From NCBI GenBank assembly GCA_002498845.1, contig DAJC01000030.1, forward strand, positions 1 through 37,773: 37,773 nucleotides of DNA, given 5' to 3'. Origin of the DNA: Thermoplasmatales archaeon UBA509 (GTDB taxonomy: Archaea; Thermoplasmatota; Thermoplasmata; Thermoplasmatales; Thermoplasmataceae). Below, one piece after another: positions 1 through 8,038 of this stretch. The notes beneath the pieces are model-generated. The model saw nothing but the letters and a program-made list of their open reading frames with translations. It ran no database searches and had not been told where the DNA came from. The stretch's first letter is position 1. Every line of letters begins with the position of its first letter. Position numbers and translations under genes: made by a program.

Positions 1-77
1 GCGAAATTTTCCACAATTGATGAAAATTTTTTTATAGCTTAACCTTAATCACATCCGGGAGACAAAGTGAATCTCTG

Positions 78-1028
78 ATGAATTCTCAGGAATCATTCCT
101 TGCTGCTAACAACCTCGACATGGAGCTGGTGATAGAGAATGAGGGAAATTTCCCTATTGAGGCGTTTAGCCGCGATCACGATCTTTTCGTCCCTGCCGTC
201 CTTTCTGCCGGTAATGGAAAAGTATCCATGATGTATTATTTCTCGGAAGCAGCCGTGAAGGGAAAGAGAGATGTTGAAATTTTTCTCAACAGGTATGGGG
301 CCAGGAATAACGGAGGCGTACTGACGCTTTACGCTTCCAGTTCCAAATTCCCGCAATATAATATGTTAAAGAGAATTCTTGACATACCCTCAGTGCTGAA
401 CTATGCGTCCTATGTATGGAAAGGGAAGCATTATTTCCACTTCATATTCAGGCATGAATTTCTCCGCCAGGTTTCAGACACGCTTCTTTCATCAGAGGTC
501 CCTTCCGGGATAAATGTACATCGCCTTTCCGGGAATGACAGGATGATTGACGTCCTGAAATGGATAGACAGCCACGTGGAATTATACGAAGTAACAGTTG
601 ATACCATCCCGCCGCCTGAGGAACTGTCTCCTGAAAGAAACCCCATTGGGCCGGAATGGGTTCGGGAGATAAAGTACAGAAGCACGGACAGCTCCATCAG
701 GGCCGTTTATTTTTCAGGTTCGGATAGGGTAAGGGATGACGCAATTAAAATCGTGGACAATATATATGAAATTGAAACCAGAAACGAGATGCTGGGCTTC
801 CTGTCGTCCAGCGACCACAGCATAATGATACCGTCTTTCCGGCGGATTCACACCCTGTCCCGAGGGATCTTTACCATAACTCTCATACTGCCCAAATCAT
901 TTGTTTCCGACTATATCAAAAAGATTTCCAGATCACGTAAAGATTTCTTGAACTGGAGTGTTAAAATTCGGAATGTGATGCCGTTTGCGTCCATGATAAA
1001 AGGAAATGAAGACACCGGTGGGTCCTGA
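78..1028 (+). CDS. Hypothetical protein, 316 aa
   Basis: I do not recognise this protein. It is a complete soluble-looking reading frame with no signal peptide, no membrane segment and no nucleotide-binding or helix-turn-helix motif that I can name. The C-terminal 50 residues are basic (runs of Lys, Arg and Ser). The ATG at 78 is chosen because the only upstream candidate, a GTG at 67, meets a stop after three codons. A T-rich TATA-like element lies at about 27-36, which would start transcription near 57-60 and leave a short leader of about 20 nt. It stands alone, followed by 120 bases that carry the promoter of the next gene. Codon use looks like its neighbours. It is coding with good confidence; its function is unknown. 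Confidence 0.72.
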   Translation: MNSQESFLAANNLDMELVIENEGNFPIEAFSRDHDLFVPAVLSAGNGKVSMMYYFSEAAVKGKRDVEIFLNRYGARNNGGVLTLYASSSKFPQYNMLKRILDIPSVLNYASYVWKGKHYFHFIFRHEFLRQVSDTLLSSEVPSGINVHRLSGNDRMIDVLKWIDSHVELYEVTVDTIPPPEELSPERNPIGPEWVREIKYRSTDSSIRAVYFSGSDRVRDDAIKIVDNIYEIETRNEMLGFLSSSDHSIMIPSFRRIHTLSRGIFTITLILPKSFVSDYIKKISRSRKDFLNWSVKIRNVMPFASMIKGNEDTGGS

Positions 1029-1123
1029 TTTAACATAACAGGAAATAGGCTTCTCCGGACTGGGCCTGCTGAAATGAACGCGCAACGTGGTTTTCGTCAT
1101 TAAACGTAGCTTCATTCGACAAA

Positions 1124-1131
1124 TTTTTAAA
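1124..1131 (+). promoter_or_regulatory. TATA box of the XRE regulator gene
   Basis: The AT-only octamer tttttaaa is centred about 24 bases before the GTG start at 1152, the spacing expected for an archaeal TATA box and a leaderless transcript starting at the start codon. Confidence 0.55.
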
Positions 1132-1151
1132 CATTACAAATCTTACTCAAT

Positions 1152-1826
1152 GTGGACATACAGGAAAAGATAGCCGGTGAGATCACAATAGCGGAGAATC
1201 CCGGCGAAACCATAAGGAAATGGCGTGAAGAGTTTCAGGTGTCTCAGCTGGACCTGGCCAGGTATCTGGAGATATCGCCATCGGTCATCAGTGATTATGA
1301 ATCGGGCAGGCGTAAATCACCTGGTGTTACATCAATAAGAAAGATAGTCAATGCACTGGTGGAGATCGACCTGAAGAGGGGTGGGCAGGTACTGAGGCGG
1401 TACAACAGCGGCATGCCTTCTGATGCCATCATCGACATAAGTGATTATAGCCATGACATATCGCTCGAGAGGGTGATCCGCATGATAAGCGGGACAAACT
1501 ATTCCTCCATAGGCCTGAACAGGTACATACGGGGATATACTATTGTTGATGGAATCAAGGCAATCCTGTCATTCTCATACTCGGAATACAGCAAGCTCTA
1601 CGGATGGTCAAGCCAGCGAATAATATTCTTCACAGAAGTTAAGCTTGGAAGAAGCCCCATGATTGCAATCAGGGTGCATCCACTGAAACCTGCCGCTGTT
1701 GTGTATATTCAGCCGGACAGAATAGATGACCTGGCAGTAAAGCTGGCAGACGTGGAAAATATCCCACTGATCGTTACGGAACTTGATGCGCCTGCCATAT
1801 CAAAGATTATGGCGTCACTGAAATGA
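1152..1826 (+). CDS. XRE-family transcriptional regulator
   Basis: A 224-residue DNA-binding protein. Residues ~18-72 form a Cro/CI-type helix-turn-helix: the segment QVSQLDLARYLEISPSVISD followed by YESGRRKSP is the classic recognition-helix pattern. The rest, ~90-224, is a separate domain rich in beta strands that resembles the C-terminal half of archaeal one-domain-plus-XRE regulators of the COG1709 type; the ligand or target is not evident. The GTG at 1152 is chosen because it lies ~25 bases from a clear TATA element, fitting a leaderless mRNA; the ATG two bases upstream is out of frame. A short hairpin follows the stop codon. Function as a regulator is secure, the regulon is not known. 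Confidence 0.88.
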   Translation: MDIQEKIAGEITIAENPGETIRKWREEFQVSQLDLARYLEISPSVISDYESGRRKSPGVTSIRKIVNALVEIDLKRGGQVLRRYNSGMPSDAIIDISDYSHDISLERVIRMISGTNYSSIGLNRYIRGYTIVDGIKAILSFSYSEYSKLYGWSSQRIIFFTEVKLGRSPMIAIRVHPLKPAAVVYIQPDRIDDLAVKLADVENIPLIVTELDAPAISKIMASLK

Positions 1827-1858
1827 CCGATCTGTCATTCCTGATAGGCCATAAACGG

Positions 1859-1875
1859 GGAAAATGCAGTTTTCC
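1859..1875 (+). terminator. Hairpin with T-rich tail after the XRE gene
   Basis: The inverted repeat ggaaaa / ttttcc with a 5-base loop, followed by an AT-rich tract (ttattataatt), sits 33 bases after the stop codon at 1826 and could end transcription. Archaeal terminators are often just T-tracts, so the hairpin itself may be incidental. Confidence 0.35.
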
Positions 1876-1944
1876 TTATTATAATTACACCCATAATAAA
1901 TAATCCAGCATTTACTGACTGGAATCCTCATATATTGCACTGTT

Positions 1945-1982
1945 AGGCGCGGTGTTGCCTGACGCCTGTTCTGTTCAGGCAA
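1945..1982 (+). other. Overlapping alternative hairpins upstream of signal peptidase
   Basis: Two inverted repeats overlap and cannot form together: aggcg (1945-1949) with cgcct (1963-1967), and ttgcctga (1955-1962) with tcaggcaa (1975-1982), the latter a perfect 8-bp stem with a 12-base loop. A TATA-like tatatt at about 1931-1936 lies about 25 bases before the second stem. The signal peptidase gene has its own TATA-like element at about 1988-1996, so these hairpins probably lie upstream of its transcript. They may be an operator-like repeat, a terminator or a very small RNA. Confidence 0.3.
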
Positions 1983-2023
1983 ATCTCAAAAATTATAACT
2001 GATGGCTCATTCAGGATATTCTG

Positions 2024-2815
2024 ATGAAGAGATCTGCACCGGGGATTCTGGCCGTGATCATAATAGTTGCTATTCTCGTGGGGATCACGGCATATTCAGG
2101 CGAATTCCCTCCAGCTTCTGTTGTGGAATCCTACAGCATGGAGCACTCTTCCAGCTGGGAATGGGGCACAATAAATGTTGGTGATATTGTCATAGTGAAG
2201 TATGTCCCAAATCCCATCGAGGATGTTGTAACATATGTGACCGGAAGAATCACCAACTTCTCCACCTACGGTGAATATGGCGATGTCTTACTCTACCACG
2301 ATCCAGACGGAAACACCGTAATCCATCGTGCCATGTTCTACCTTACATGGAATGGCAGCAGGCCCGTTGTGCAGGGATACACAGACCAGAGCTGGCTGAA
2401 GATATACGGCATGAACATCGTGATTTATGACTGCGGCTATTCCCACAGGAATCTCCTTGTAAACGTCTCGGGCTTTGTGAACGAAAGCGGATTCATCACC
2501 GTTGGTGATCATAACCTGGCAACTGCCCCATCTTTCTATTTCAATGCAAAGTATGACGCATACCTGGCGGCTGATCAGAACGTGGGCATCACTCCTGCCC
2601 CGGTTAAACCCAGCCAGGTTGTGGGAATTGCCAGGGGGCAGATACCATGGTTCGGCCTCATAAAGCTCAACCTAATGAGGCTTGAGGGAGACTGGCCCTA
2701 TTATAATGAGGTACCTGCCCACAGCTATGAGTACCTTGGAGCTTCACTCTTCCTGATTTTCCTGGCCATATTCTTCCCGTATCCATATCTGGGAAAAGGC
2801 CGCAAGAGAAAATGA
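2024..2815 (+). CDS. Signal peptidase I (archaeal type, S26B)
   Basis: Membrane-bound serine protease that removes signal peptides from exported proteins. Residues ~7-24 are an N-terminal membrane anchor. The nucleophile motif is S38-M39 (in ESYSMEHS). As in other archaeal and ER-type enzymes, the general base is a histidine rather than lysine, here H101 in VIHRAM, and the box E signature is GDHN at 161-164. A second hydrophobic segment at ~235-252 is followed by a basic C-terminal tail, so the catalytic domain is held between two membrane helices. The start at ATG 2024 follows a TATA-like aaaattataa by about 30 bases. The next gene begins 27 bases downstream and may be co-transcribed. Confidence 0.9.
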   Translation: MKRSAPGILAVIIIVAILVGITAYSGEFPPASVVESYSMEHSSSWEWGTINVGDIVIVKYVPNPIEDVVTYVTGRITNFSTYGEYGDVLLYHDPDGNTVIHRAMFYLTWNGSRPVVQGYTDQSWLKIYGMNIVIYDCGYSHRNLLVNVSGFVNESGFITVGDHNLATAPSFYFNAKYDAYLAADQNVGITPAPVKPSQVVGIARGQIPWFGLIKLNLMRLEGDWPYYNEVPAHSYEYLGASLFLIFLAIFFPYPYLGKGRKRK

Positions 2816-2842
2816 ATTAATATCAGATGCTATTGTCTGACA

Positions 2843-3247
2843 ATGAATCCTTTCACACTGGCTGCCCTCATATTCTCCATAATAGCCATAGCATTGTGGA
2901 TAGTGACTTTTACTCAGAGCAGGTCACGCCGAGACATAAAGGCTGCCCCTGAGGAAAAGCCTTCCGAACCTGAGAATCACCCTGCTGTGGTGGAAGATCA
3001 TATGGAGCCTGCCACACCGCTGGCAACTGGAAATAATGACCAGGACGATTTCATGAAGGACCTCACTAAGTTCTCCCAGATGGTAAGGAAAAACCTGGAG
3101 ATCATCAACACCAGGATAGGAATCAAATTCGACATCAAGCCCCTGTCGCAGAAGAGCCGGGATACAGGCCATGAAAAATACGTTGCGTCAATGGACATAT
3201 CCGGTGAAACCAAGAACGTAGAGAACCAGAAGCCGCCAGATCATTAA
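2843..3247 (+). CDS. Small membrane-anchored hypothetical protein
   Basis: A 134-residue protein that I do not recognise. Residues ~4-24 form one hydrophobic helix, followed by an Arg/Lys stop-transfer patch (RSRRDIK). The rest is a Pro/Glu-rich, low-complexity linker (~35-65) and a charged helical stretch (~68-100), then a polar tail. The topology is probably N-out, C-in. It follows the signal peptidase gene by 27 bases on the same strand, so co-transcription is likely, and it converges with ftsY 30 bases further on. A role in protein export would be a guess from position alone. Confidence 0.66.
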   Translation: MNPFTLAALIFSIIAIALWIVTFTQSRSRRDIKAAPEEKPSEPENHPAVVEDHMEPATPLATGNNDQDDFMKDLTKFSQMVRKNLEIINTRIGIKFDIKPLSQKSRDTGHEKYVASMDISGETKNVENQKPPDH

Positions 3248-3277
3248 GCCACAGAGAACAGCCCCTGAGCCCCTTTT

Positions 3278-4159
3278 CTAATTTGGAAGCACCCGATCCA
3301 GGTACCATTCGGTGGAGAACTCCATGATGTCGTCCATTCCCTGGCCTACCCCCAGGAACAGCACAGGCTTCCGAAGCTGGTCAGCTATTGTTATTATGGC
3401 GCCTCCCCTGGCGTCGGTGTCCAGCTTTGTAAGGACGACGCAGTCAAATGATGTCTCCTTCATGAATGTTTCAGCCTGGTACACTGCGTCCTGGCCTATC
3501 ATTGCATCCAGCACAAGGACAGTGAGATCAGGCTTTGCCACCCTCTTCATCTTCTTCATCTCCTCAAGGAGATTCTTGTTGGTCTGCATCCTGCCAGCTG
3601 AATCGATCAAAACATAGTCAAGGTTCCTGGCCCTTGCGTGATCAATTGCATCGAATGCCACGGATGCCGGATCGCTTCCCGCTTCATGCTTTATGAGATT
3701 CACCCCGATATCCTGGCATAGAAAGCTCAACTGCTCAATTGCGCCTGCCCTGAAAGTATCTCCAGCAGCAACAACAACACGCTTGCCATTTTTCTTGAGA
3801 TAATTTGCTATCTTTGCCACAGTTGTGGTCTTCCCCGTTCCGTTTATCCCAAGGAACAGGATCACGAAGGGTTTCTTTCCGGGATTGAGTATATCAATGC
3901 CTGTTGAATTCTCATCAAGTATCTTCCTGATGGATTTTCTCAGGGCATCCCTGAGATCAGCCTGGCTCACCTTCTTTCCGGGCCTTTCCAGAAAATTATC
4001 CAGATCAGCTATGATCCTTTCAGATGTCTCAAGGGACACGTCAGATTCCAGAAGGGCATCCCTGACGGAACTTTCAATATCCCCTTTCCTGAGAACCTCA
4101 TCGCTACCTGCTGATCCCTTGAAAAGGCCTGAGAGCTTCTTCCTGAAATTCTCAAACAT
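3278..4159 (-). CDS. ftsY: Signal recognition particle receptor FtsY
   Basis: GTPase that docks SRP-ribosome-nascent chain complexes at the membrane by forming a twin with SRP54. A short N-terminal helix (MFENFRKKLSGLF) and an N domain (~20-90) precede the NG GTPase: P-loop GINGTGKT at ~104-111, DTFRAGA ~134-140, DSAGRM ~186-191, TKLD ~244-247 and the closing GVGQGMDD ~270-277. At 293 residues it is full length for archaeal FtsY, which lacks the long acidic A domain of bacteria. It is the third gene of pgk-pfdA-ftsY, starting only 5 bases after the prefoldin stop, so it is almost surely translated from the same mRNA. All GTPase motifs are intact. Confidence 0.96.
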   Translation of the reverse strand: MFENFRKKLSGLFKGSAGSDEVLRKGDIESSVRDALLESDVSLETSERIIADLDNFLERPGKKVSQADLRDALRKSIRKILDENSTGIDILNPGKKPFVILFLGINGTGKTTTVAKIANYLKKNGKRVVVAAGDTFRAGAIEQLSFLCQDIGVNLIKHEAGSDPASVAFDAIDHARARNLDYVLIDSAGRMQTNKNLLEEMKKMKRVAKPDLTVLVLDAMIGQDAVYQAETFMKETSFDCVVLTKLDTDARGGAIITIADQLRKPVLFLGVGQGMDDIMEFSTEWYLDRVLPN

Positions 4160-4164
4160 GGCGT

Positions 4165-4578
4165 CTATCCCTTGTTTCTGCCCATCTGGTTCTGAACTGC
4201 AGCAACAAGTGAGTTGTACCTGTCTGAAATTTCAGTACGCCTCTGCTGAATGTTCTGAACCGAATCCTGTATTTCCTTGATGTTCCTGTCCAGCCTGCCA
4301 AGGGTCACGCTGGAATCCTCCTCAATATAAAGATCAGAACCTATTGGAACGAACAGCTTCTCTTCGTTATGAAGATCCGCCTTCATGTAAATGCCAGCTC
4401 CGATGCCGATTTTCACGTCCTTTGAATCCTTGAGATAATTCTCCTTGAGGACCACCAGGGCGCGGTTGTATTCATCCATGCCCCTCACAAGGACGGAAAG
4501 CTGGTTGTCGATGGAATCAATCAGGGATTTAAGGTAGTCAAGCTCTTCGGATATTCCCACGCTGTTACTGTTTTCCAT
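4165..4578 (-). CDS. pfdA: Prefoldin subunit alpha
   Basis: Subunit of the jellyfish-like hexameric chaperone (two alpha, four beta) that delivers unfolded proteins to the thermosome. The 137 residues show the family layout: an N-terminal heptad helix (~8-45), a central beta-hairpin region with the typical segment IGIGAGIYMKADL and FVPIGSDLYIEE, and a C-terminal heptad helix (~95-130). Length is normal for the family. The start overlaps the end of pgk by 14 bases and ftsY follows 5 bases later. In many euryarchaea pfdA and ftsY are adjacent, so the pairing is familiar; having pgk in front is less usual. Confidence 0.93.
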   Translation of the reverse strand: MENSNSVGISEELDYLKSLIDSIDNQLSVLVRGMDEYNRALVVLKENYLKDSKDVKIGIGAGIYMKADLHNEEKLFVPIGSDLYIEEDSSVTLGRLDRNIKEIQDSVQNIQQRRTEISDRYNSLVAAVQNQMGRNKG

Positions 4579-5827
4579 CCTCTTTCACTCCAAAAATCTT
4601 CCGGCTTTCCACCAGTGATTCCAGTACAGGCATTGGGTCGCCGGATAAATAACTTATGAGGGCGCCACCTCCGGTTGAGGCGTGTGTTATACGCCCCATG
4701 AGGTTGAGCTTCTCAAGAGCGCTCAGGGTGTGTCCGCCTCCTGCTATTGTCAGTGCATCTGAGTTTGCCACGGCCTCCAGGATTTCCCTGGTACCCACGG
4801 AATATTCCTCAATCTCGTACATTCCCATAGGGCCGTTGAGGAAAATCCCCCTGGCTTCCGATATCAGGGACGAGAACCTGGCTATTGACTCAAGACCTAT
4901 ATCGGCAATAAGCTGGTCATCCGGTATTTGATCGTTTATGCTGAACAGCCTGCCCATGGGGTTCAGCACGAAATCCTCGGGCATGATTATCTTTCCGGGA
5001 TAGGACTTCAGGAGCTTGCTGCATGTTTCAATGAGCTTCTTGTGATCCTTATTGTTCTTCTCGATGAACTCACGATTTTTGCGGCCGATATCAAATCCGC
5101 TTGCCCACAGGAAAGCATTTGCAACCACTCCGCCAACCAGTATGCTGTCCACGGTGCCATCCCTGAGGAAATTGCTGCTTACCTGTATGCTGTCGTCTAT
5201 CTTTGCTCCGGCAAGTATGGCAATTTTGGGCCTTTCCCTGCTGTCCCTGAACCTGTCGATCATTGAGACTTCCCGTTCAATGAGCCTCCCGGCCAGGTTA
5301 GGCTTCAGCCGGCGGAAACCCACAAGTGAGGTCTGGGCTCTGTGTATTGCGGGAAATGCATCGATGACAAAGTAATCGAATAGATCCACAAGGTTCCTCA
5401 CTATGTGAGTGGATTCCACGGCGTCGATATCTCCGGCGTCTATGTCTACCTCCTCACTGTAGAACCTGGTGTTTTCCAGCATGATGATGTCACCCGGCTC
5501 CATTTTCCTTATCCTGTTCCTGACCTCCTTCCCGAAGAGGGAATCGATGAATTCAACCGGCCTGCCAAGTATTCGCTCAAGCTTTTCAGCGTGCCTGTTC
5601 AGGGAAGTGAAGTCGTTCTTCCCGGGACGGCTCTGGTGGGCAACGAGGACCACCATTGATTCGGAAAGGTCCCTGAGCGTTTCCAGGTGTGATTCGAACC
5701 TGGCGGAACTCATTATGTTGCCGTCAATTGGATTTATTGGTGAATTGACGTCGAGCCTCAGGTAAATATGCCTGCCCCTGAGATCGAAGCTATCCAGCGT
5801 GAAAAAATTACCTGCATATCTGGGCAT
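4565..5827 (-). CDS. pgk: Phosphoglycerate kinase
   Basis: Transfers phosphate between 1,3-bisphosphoglycerate and ADP in glycolysis and gluconeogenesis, in the cytosol. The N-terminal substrate domain has the archaeal pattern LRLDVNSPI with the arginine and Asn of the 3-PG site, VVLVAHQSRPG (~60) and MLENTRFYSEE (~115); the C-terminal nucleotide domain has ILAGAKIDDS, FLNGPMGMYEIEEY and IAGGGHTLSAL. I place the start at ATG 5827 (420 aa): the frame is open for 23 more codons, but a TATA element at 5851-5856 lies 25 bases upstream of 5827 and the extra residues have no counterpart in the family. It is the first gene of an operon with pfdA and ftsY. Confidence 0.95.
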   Translation of the reverse strand: MPRYAGNFFTLDSFDLRGRHIYLRLDVNSPINPIDGNIMSSARFESHLETLRDLSESMVVLVAHQSRPGKNDFTSLNRHAEKLERILGRPVEFIDSLFGKEVRNRIRKMEPGDIIMLENTRFYSEEVDIDAGDIDAVESTHIVRNLVDLFDYFVIDAFPAIHRAQTSLVGFRRLKPNLAGRLIEREVSMIDRFRDSRERPKIAILAGAKIDDSIQVSSNFLRDGTVDSILVGGVVANAFLWASGFDIGRKNREFIEKNNKDHKKLIETCSKLLKSYPGKIIMPEDFVLNPMGRLFSINDQIPDDQLIADIGLESIARFSSLISEARGIFLNGPMGMYEIEEYSVGTREILEAVANSDALTIAGGGHTLSALEKLNLMGRITHASTGGGALISYLSGDPMPVLESLVESRKIFGVKEDGKQ

Positions 5828-5850
5828 TTGTTGGTAATCGTTTCCCCAAC

Positions 5851-5856
5851 ATATAT
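5851..5856 (-). promoter_or_regulatory. TATA box of the pgk operon
   Basis: On the minus strand the sequence gaatatatg is centred about 26 bases before the ATG at 5827. This spacing supports a leaderless pgk mRNA and decides against the longer reading frame starting at 5896, whose start codon would lie upstream of the promoter. Confidence 0.6.
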
Positions 5857-6026
5857 TCGTTTCCTTCATGCATGAAATGCAGGTTGTCAGGCGCATGAAG
5901 CCACCGGCCGCATCCCATGGATTAATTCCCGTGCGACGGGGGCTTTGCAGGATATAACCATGGTACTTCTGGTGAAACCCAGTGTACGAGAATAGTTAAG
6001 ATAGGACGATATAACCACTTGATCAC

Positions 6027-6770
6027 ATGAAAGCACTTATCACTGCTGCAGGAAGAGGCGTTAGATCCGGCCTGGACGGGAAACTTAGAAAGGAGATGCT
6101 CCCCGTATACGATATGAGGGATGGACGGCTTGTGCTGCGCCCCATGCTTGACGTGATCATAACCCGTTTCCACAGCATGGGCATAGATGACGTTGCAGTG
6201 GTTCTGGAACCATCTGATGACCAGACGCATTCATACATTTCACGCGAATTCCCTGAAGTAACTGTATTGCACCAGAAAAAACAGAGGGGATTCGGGGATG
6301 CCGTCCTTGCCGGAATGGAGTTCATTGATGGTGAGAGGTTCGCCCTCAATGCCGGGGATGGAATACTTCTGGACGAAAAAACCCAGTCCGACTGCATCAG
6401 GCAGAAAACACCGGGCAACATCCTGACTGTGAGGAGGGTGAAGAACCCCGAGAACTATGGGACTGCCAGGATAGATCGTGAGGGATCACAGCTTATTGTC
6501 AGGGAGGTTGTGGAAAAATCTGCAAATCCTCCTTCGGATTATGCCCTCTGCGCATTCTACATACTTGAGCCGGGTATATTCACCCACCTGTCTGCCGATG
6601 TGTCAGAGAACGTGGAGCTGACCCCTGCCATAAACAGCATGATCAGGGAAGGAACACCGACATTTGCCAAGGTTGTGAAGCATGACGACTGGGTCAGTGT
6701 TGGGAGAGTAGATGACTATGTCAGAGTTCTCTCCGAGACCCTGGGAAGAAGCCGCGGCAATGTCAATTGA
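6027..6770 (+). CDS. Sugar-1-phosphate nucleotidyltransferase (GalU-like)
   Basis: Predicted to join a nucleoside triphosphate and a sugar 1-phosphate, most likely UTP and glucose 1-phosphate, giving UDP-glucose. The N-terminus MKALITAAGRGVRSG is a form of the nucleotide-binding G-G-x-G-x-R loop, with the downstream lysine in KEMLPV. FGDAVLAG (~92-99) and FALNAGDGILL (~105-115, in place of the usual LGDD) are further family motifs, as are ENYGTARID and VEKSANPPSDYA. At 247 residues it is a minimal single-domain enzyme. The stop overlaps that of the convergent sulfoquinovose synthase by 8 bases. UDP-glucose is that enzyme's substrate, so the two probably act in sequence. Exact nucleotide and sugar are inferred. 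Confidence 0.85.
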   Translation: MKALITAAGRGVRSGLDGKLRKEMLPVYDMRDGRLVLRPMLDVIITRFHSMGIDDVAVVLEPSDDQTHSYISREFPEVTVLHQKKQRGFGDAVLAGMEFIDGERFALNAGDGILLDEKTQSDCIRQKTPGNILTVRRVKNPENYGTARIDREGSQLIVREVVEKSANPPSDYALCAFYILEPGIFTHLSADVSENVELTPAINSMIREGTPTFAKVVKHDDWVSVGRVDDYVRVLSETLGRSRGNVN

Positions 6771-7932
6771 TGCCGCTTGCCTTCCATGCCGTATGCGGGC
6801 TGATAACGTCGCTGAGAGCTTCTATGCGCGGCCTGTGGGCTGCGAGATCCTCCAGCATTATTGAGATCTCCTCTTTCAGCTCCCTTGAGTGTCTGTAGCC
6901 CATTTCTGCCAGTTTCTTATGTTCCGGATTGTAATAATGCTCCTCGGCCTCAATCCGGGGATTCGGCACGTTCCTGATAACTGCCTCCTTTCCGGTGTCA
7001 TGCTCAAAGACCTCCTTAACCATCTGGGCAAGCTGCATGATAGAATAATGCTCGTCAAACTGGTTGAATACCCTGTATTCCCCTTCTGCAGGAGGCTTTG
7101 ATATTGAAAGGTCAAGACAGGAAATGCTGTCCTCCAATGACAGGAAACCTCTCGTTTGCCCTCCCTTGCCGTATGGCGTTATGGGCAGCCCCGCCACCGC
7201 CTGGGCGCAGAACCTGTTCAACGCTGTTCCCCAGACCTCGTCTATGTCAAACCTTGTCCGCAGGCCTGTCCTGTTGATTTCAGGTGTCCTTGTACCATAT
7301 ACAACGCCCTGCATAACATCCGTGATACCCAGGCGCCATACCCTGTTTGCAAACATCAGGTTATTGGAATCGTGTACCTTTGTCCAGTGATACCAGGAAC
7401 CGGCCTGCTTAGGGAAGGGCAGGTAATCCTTCCTTCCGTTGTACTGAACATCGAAGAATCCTTCTGGAATGTCTATGTTGGGCGTTCCATATTCGCCCAT
7501 TGTCCCAAGCTTCAGTATATGTGCATGGGGCACAACATCTTTTATGGCATATATGAGGTTCAGGGTGCTGACTATGTTCTTCACCATGGTCTGCGTCGCC
7601 TGCCTGAGGCCGATCATGGAATAAGGTGCAGACCTCTGCTCAGCAAGATGCACGACAACATCAGGCTTCTCCTTCTTCACGGCGTCTATGACCACGGACG
7701 GGTTTGCAACGTCGCCCCTGTAGAAATTGATTTTTGCGCCGATTTTCTCACGCACGGCAGATATCCTCTTCTGCATGGTTGAGATTGGAATCACGGAGTC
7801 AGAATTGACCTCCCTGACCCGTCTCCTGGTGAAGAAGTTGTCAATTCCAGAGACCTCGTTTCCCTTCTCTATCTCCCTGAGGGCCAGGGGCCAGCCGATG
7901 TAACCGTCAATTCCCAGTATCATTACCTTCAT
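6763..7932 (-). CDS. UDP-sulfoquinovose synthase (Agl3/SQD1 family)
   Basis: Extended short-chain dehydrogenase predicted to convert UDP-glucose and sulfite to UDP-sulfoquinovose. Visible motifs: the NAD loop GIDGYIGWPLA (~6-16), FFTRRRV (~31-37), the SQD1 signature MGEYGTPNIDIPEGFF, and the catalytic Y-x-x-x-K in WYHWTKVHD; the C-terminal part RGFLSLEDSI and YNPEHKKLAEMGY is also family-like. The homologous Agl3 of Sulfolobus supplies sulfoquinovose for N-glycans of surface proteins (family knowledge). I choose ATG 7932 (389 aa): a TATA element lies ~27 bases upstream and the NAD loop should be near the N-terminus; the frame stays open back to 8022 but those residues are unlike the family. 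Confidence 0.92.
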   Translation of the reverse strand: MKVMILGIDGYIGWPLALREIEKGNEVSGIDNFFTRRRVREVNSDSVIPISTMQKRISAVREKIGAKINFYRGDVANPSVVIDAVKKEKPDVVVHLAEQRSAPYSMIGLRQATQTMVKNIVSTLNLIYAIKDVVPHAHILKLGTMGEYGTPNIDIPEGFFDVQYNGRKDYLPFPKQAGSWYHWTKVHDSNNLMFANRVWRLGITDVMQGVVYGTRTPEINRTGLRTRFDIDEVWGTALNRFCAQAVAGLPITPYGKGGQTRGFLSLEDSISCLDLSISKPPAEGEYRVFNQFDEHYSIMQLAQMVKEVFEHDTGKEAVIRNVPNPRIEAEEHYYNPEHKKLAEMGYRHSRELKEEISIMLEDLAAHRPRIEALSDVISPHTAWKASGIN

Positions 7933-7954
7933 ATGCAGCCATAGGGGAAATGCG

Positions 7955-7964
7955 GATAAAAATG
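7955..7964 (-). promoter_or_regulatory. TATA box of the UDP-sulfoquinovose synthase gene
   Basis: The minus-strand sequence catttttatc is centred ~27 bases before the ATG at 7932, supporting that start and a leaderless mRNA. The same AT-rich patch could also serve the divergent marC gene with a leader of about 50 nt. Confidence 0.5.
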
Positions 7965-8038
7965 TTTGACACCCATGCAAATTGCAGCAGGAAACACATG
8001 CTGCCGGGACATGGGCTGCCATGTATCACTAAGTTAAT

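Noticed and set aside
5828..5896. N-terminal extension of phosphoglycerate kinase with several Cys residues
   Set aside because: The extension has no family counterpart and its start codon lies upstream of the TATA element at 5851-5856, which fits the start at 5827.
5928..5982. Small RNA between pgk and the nucleotidyltransferase gene
   Set aside because: Only two short stems (cccgt/acggg and ctgg/ccag) are present with no conserved boxes; the region is adequately explained as divergent promoters.
7933..8022. Cys-rich N-terminal extension of the sulfoquinovose synthase
   Set aside because: The NAD-binding loop should be at the N-terminus, and the TATA element at 7955-7964 lies inside the extension.
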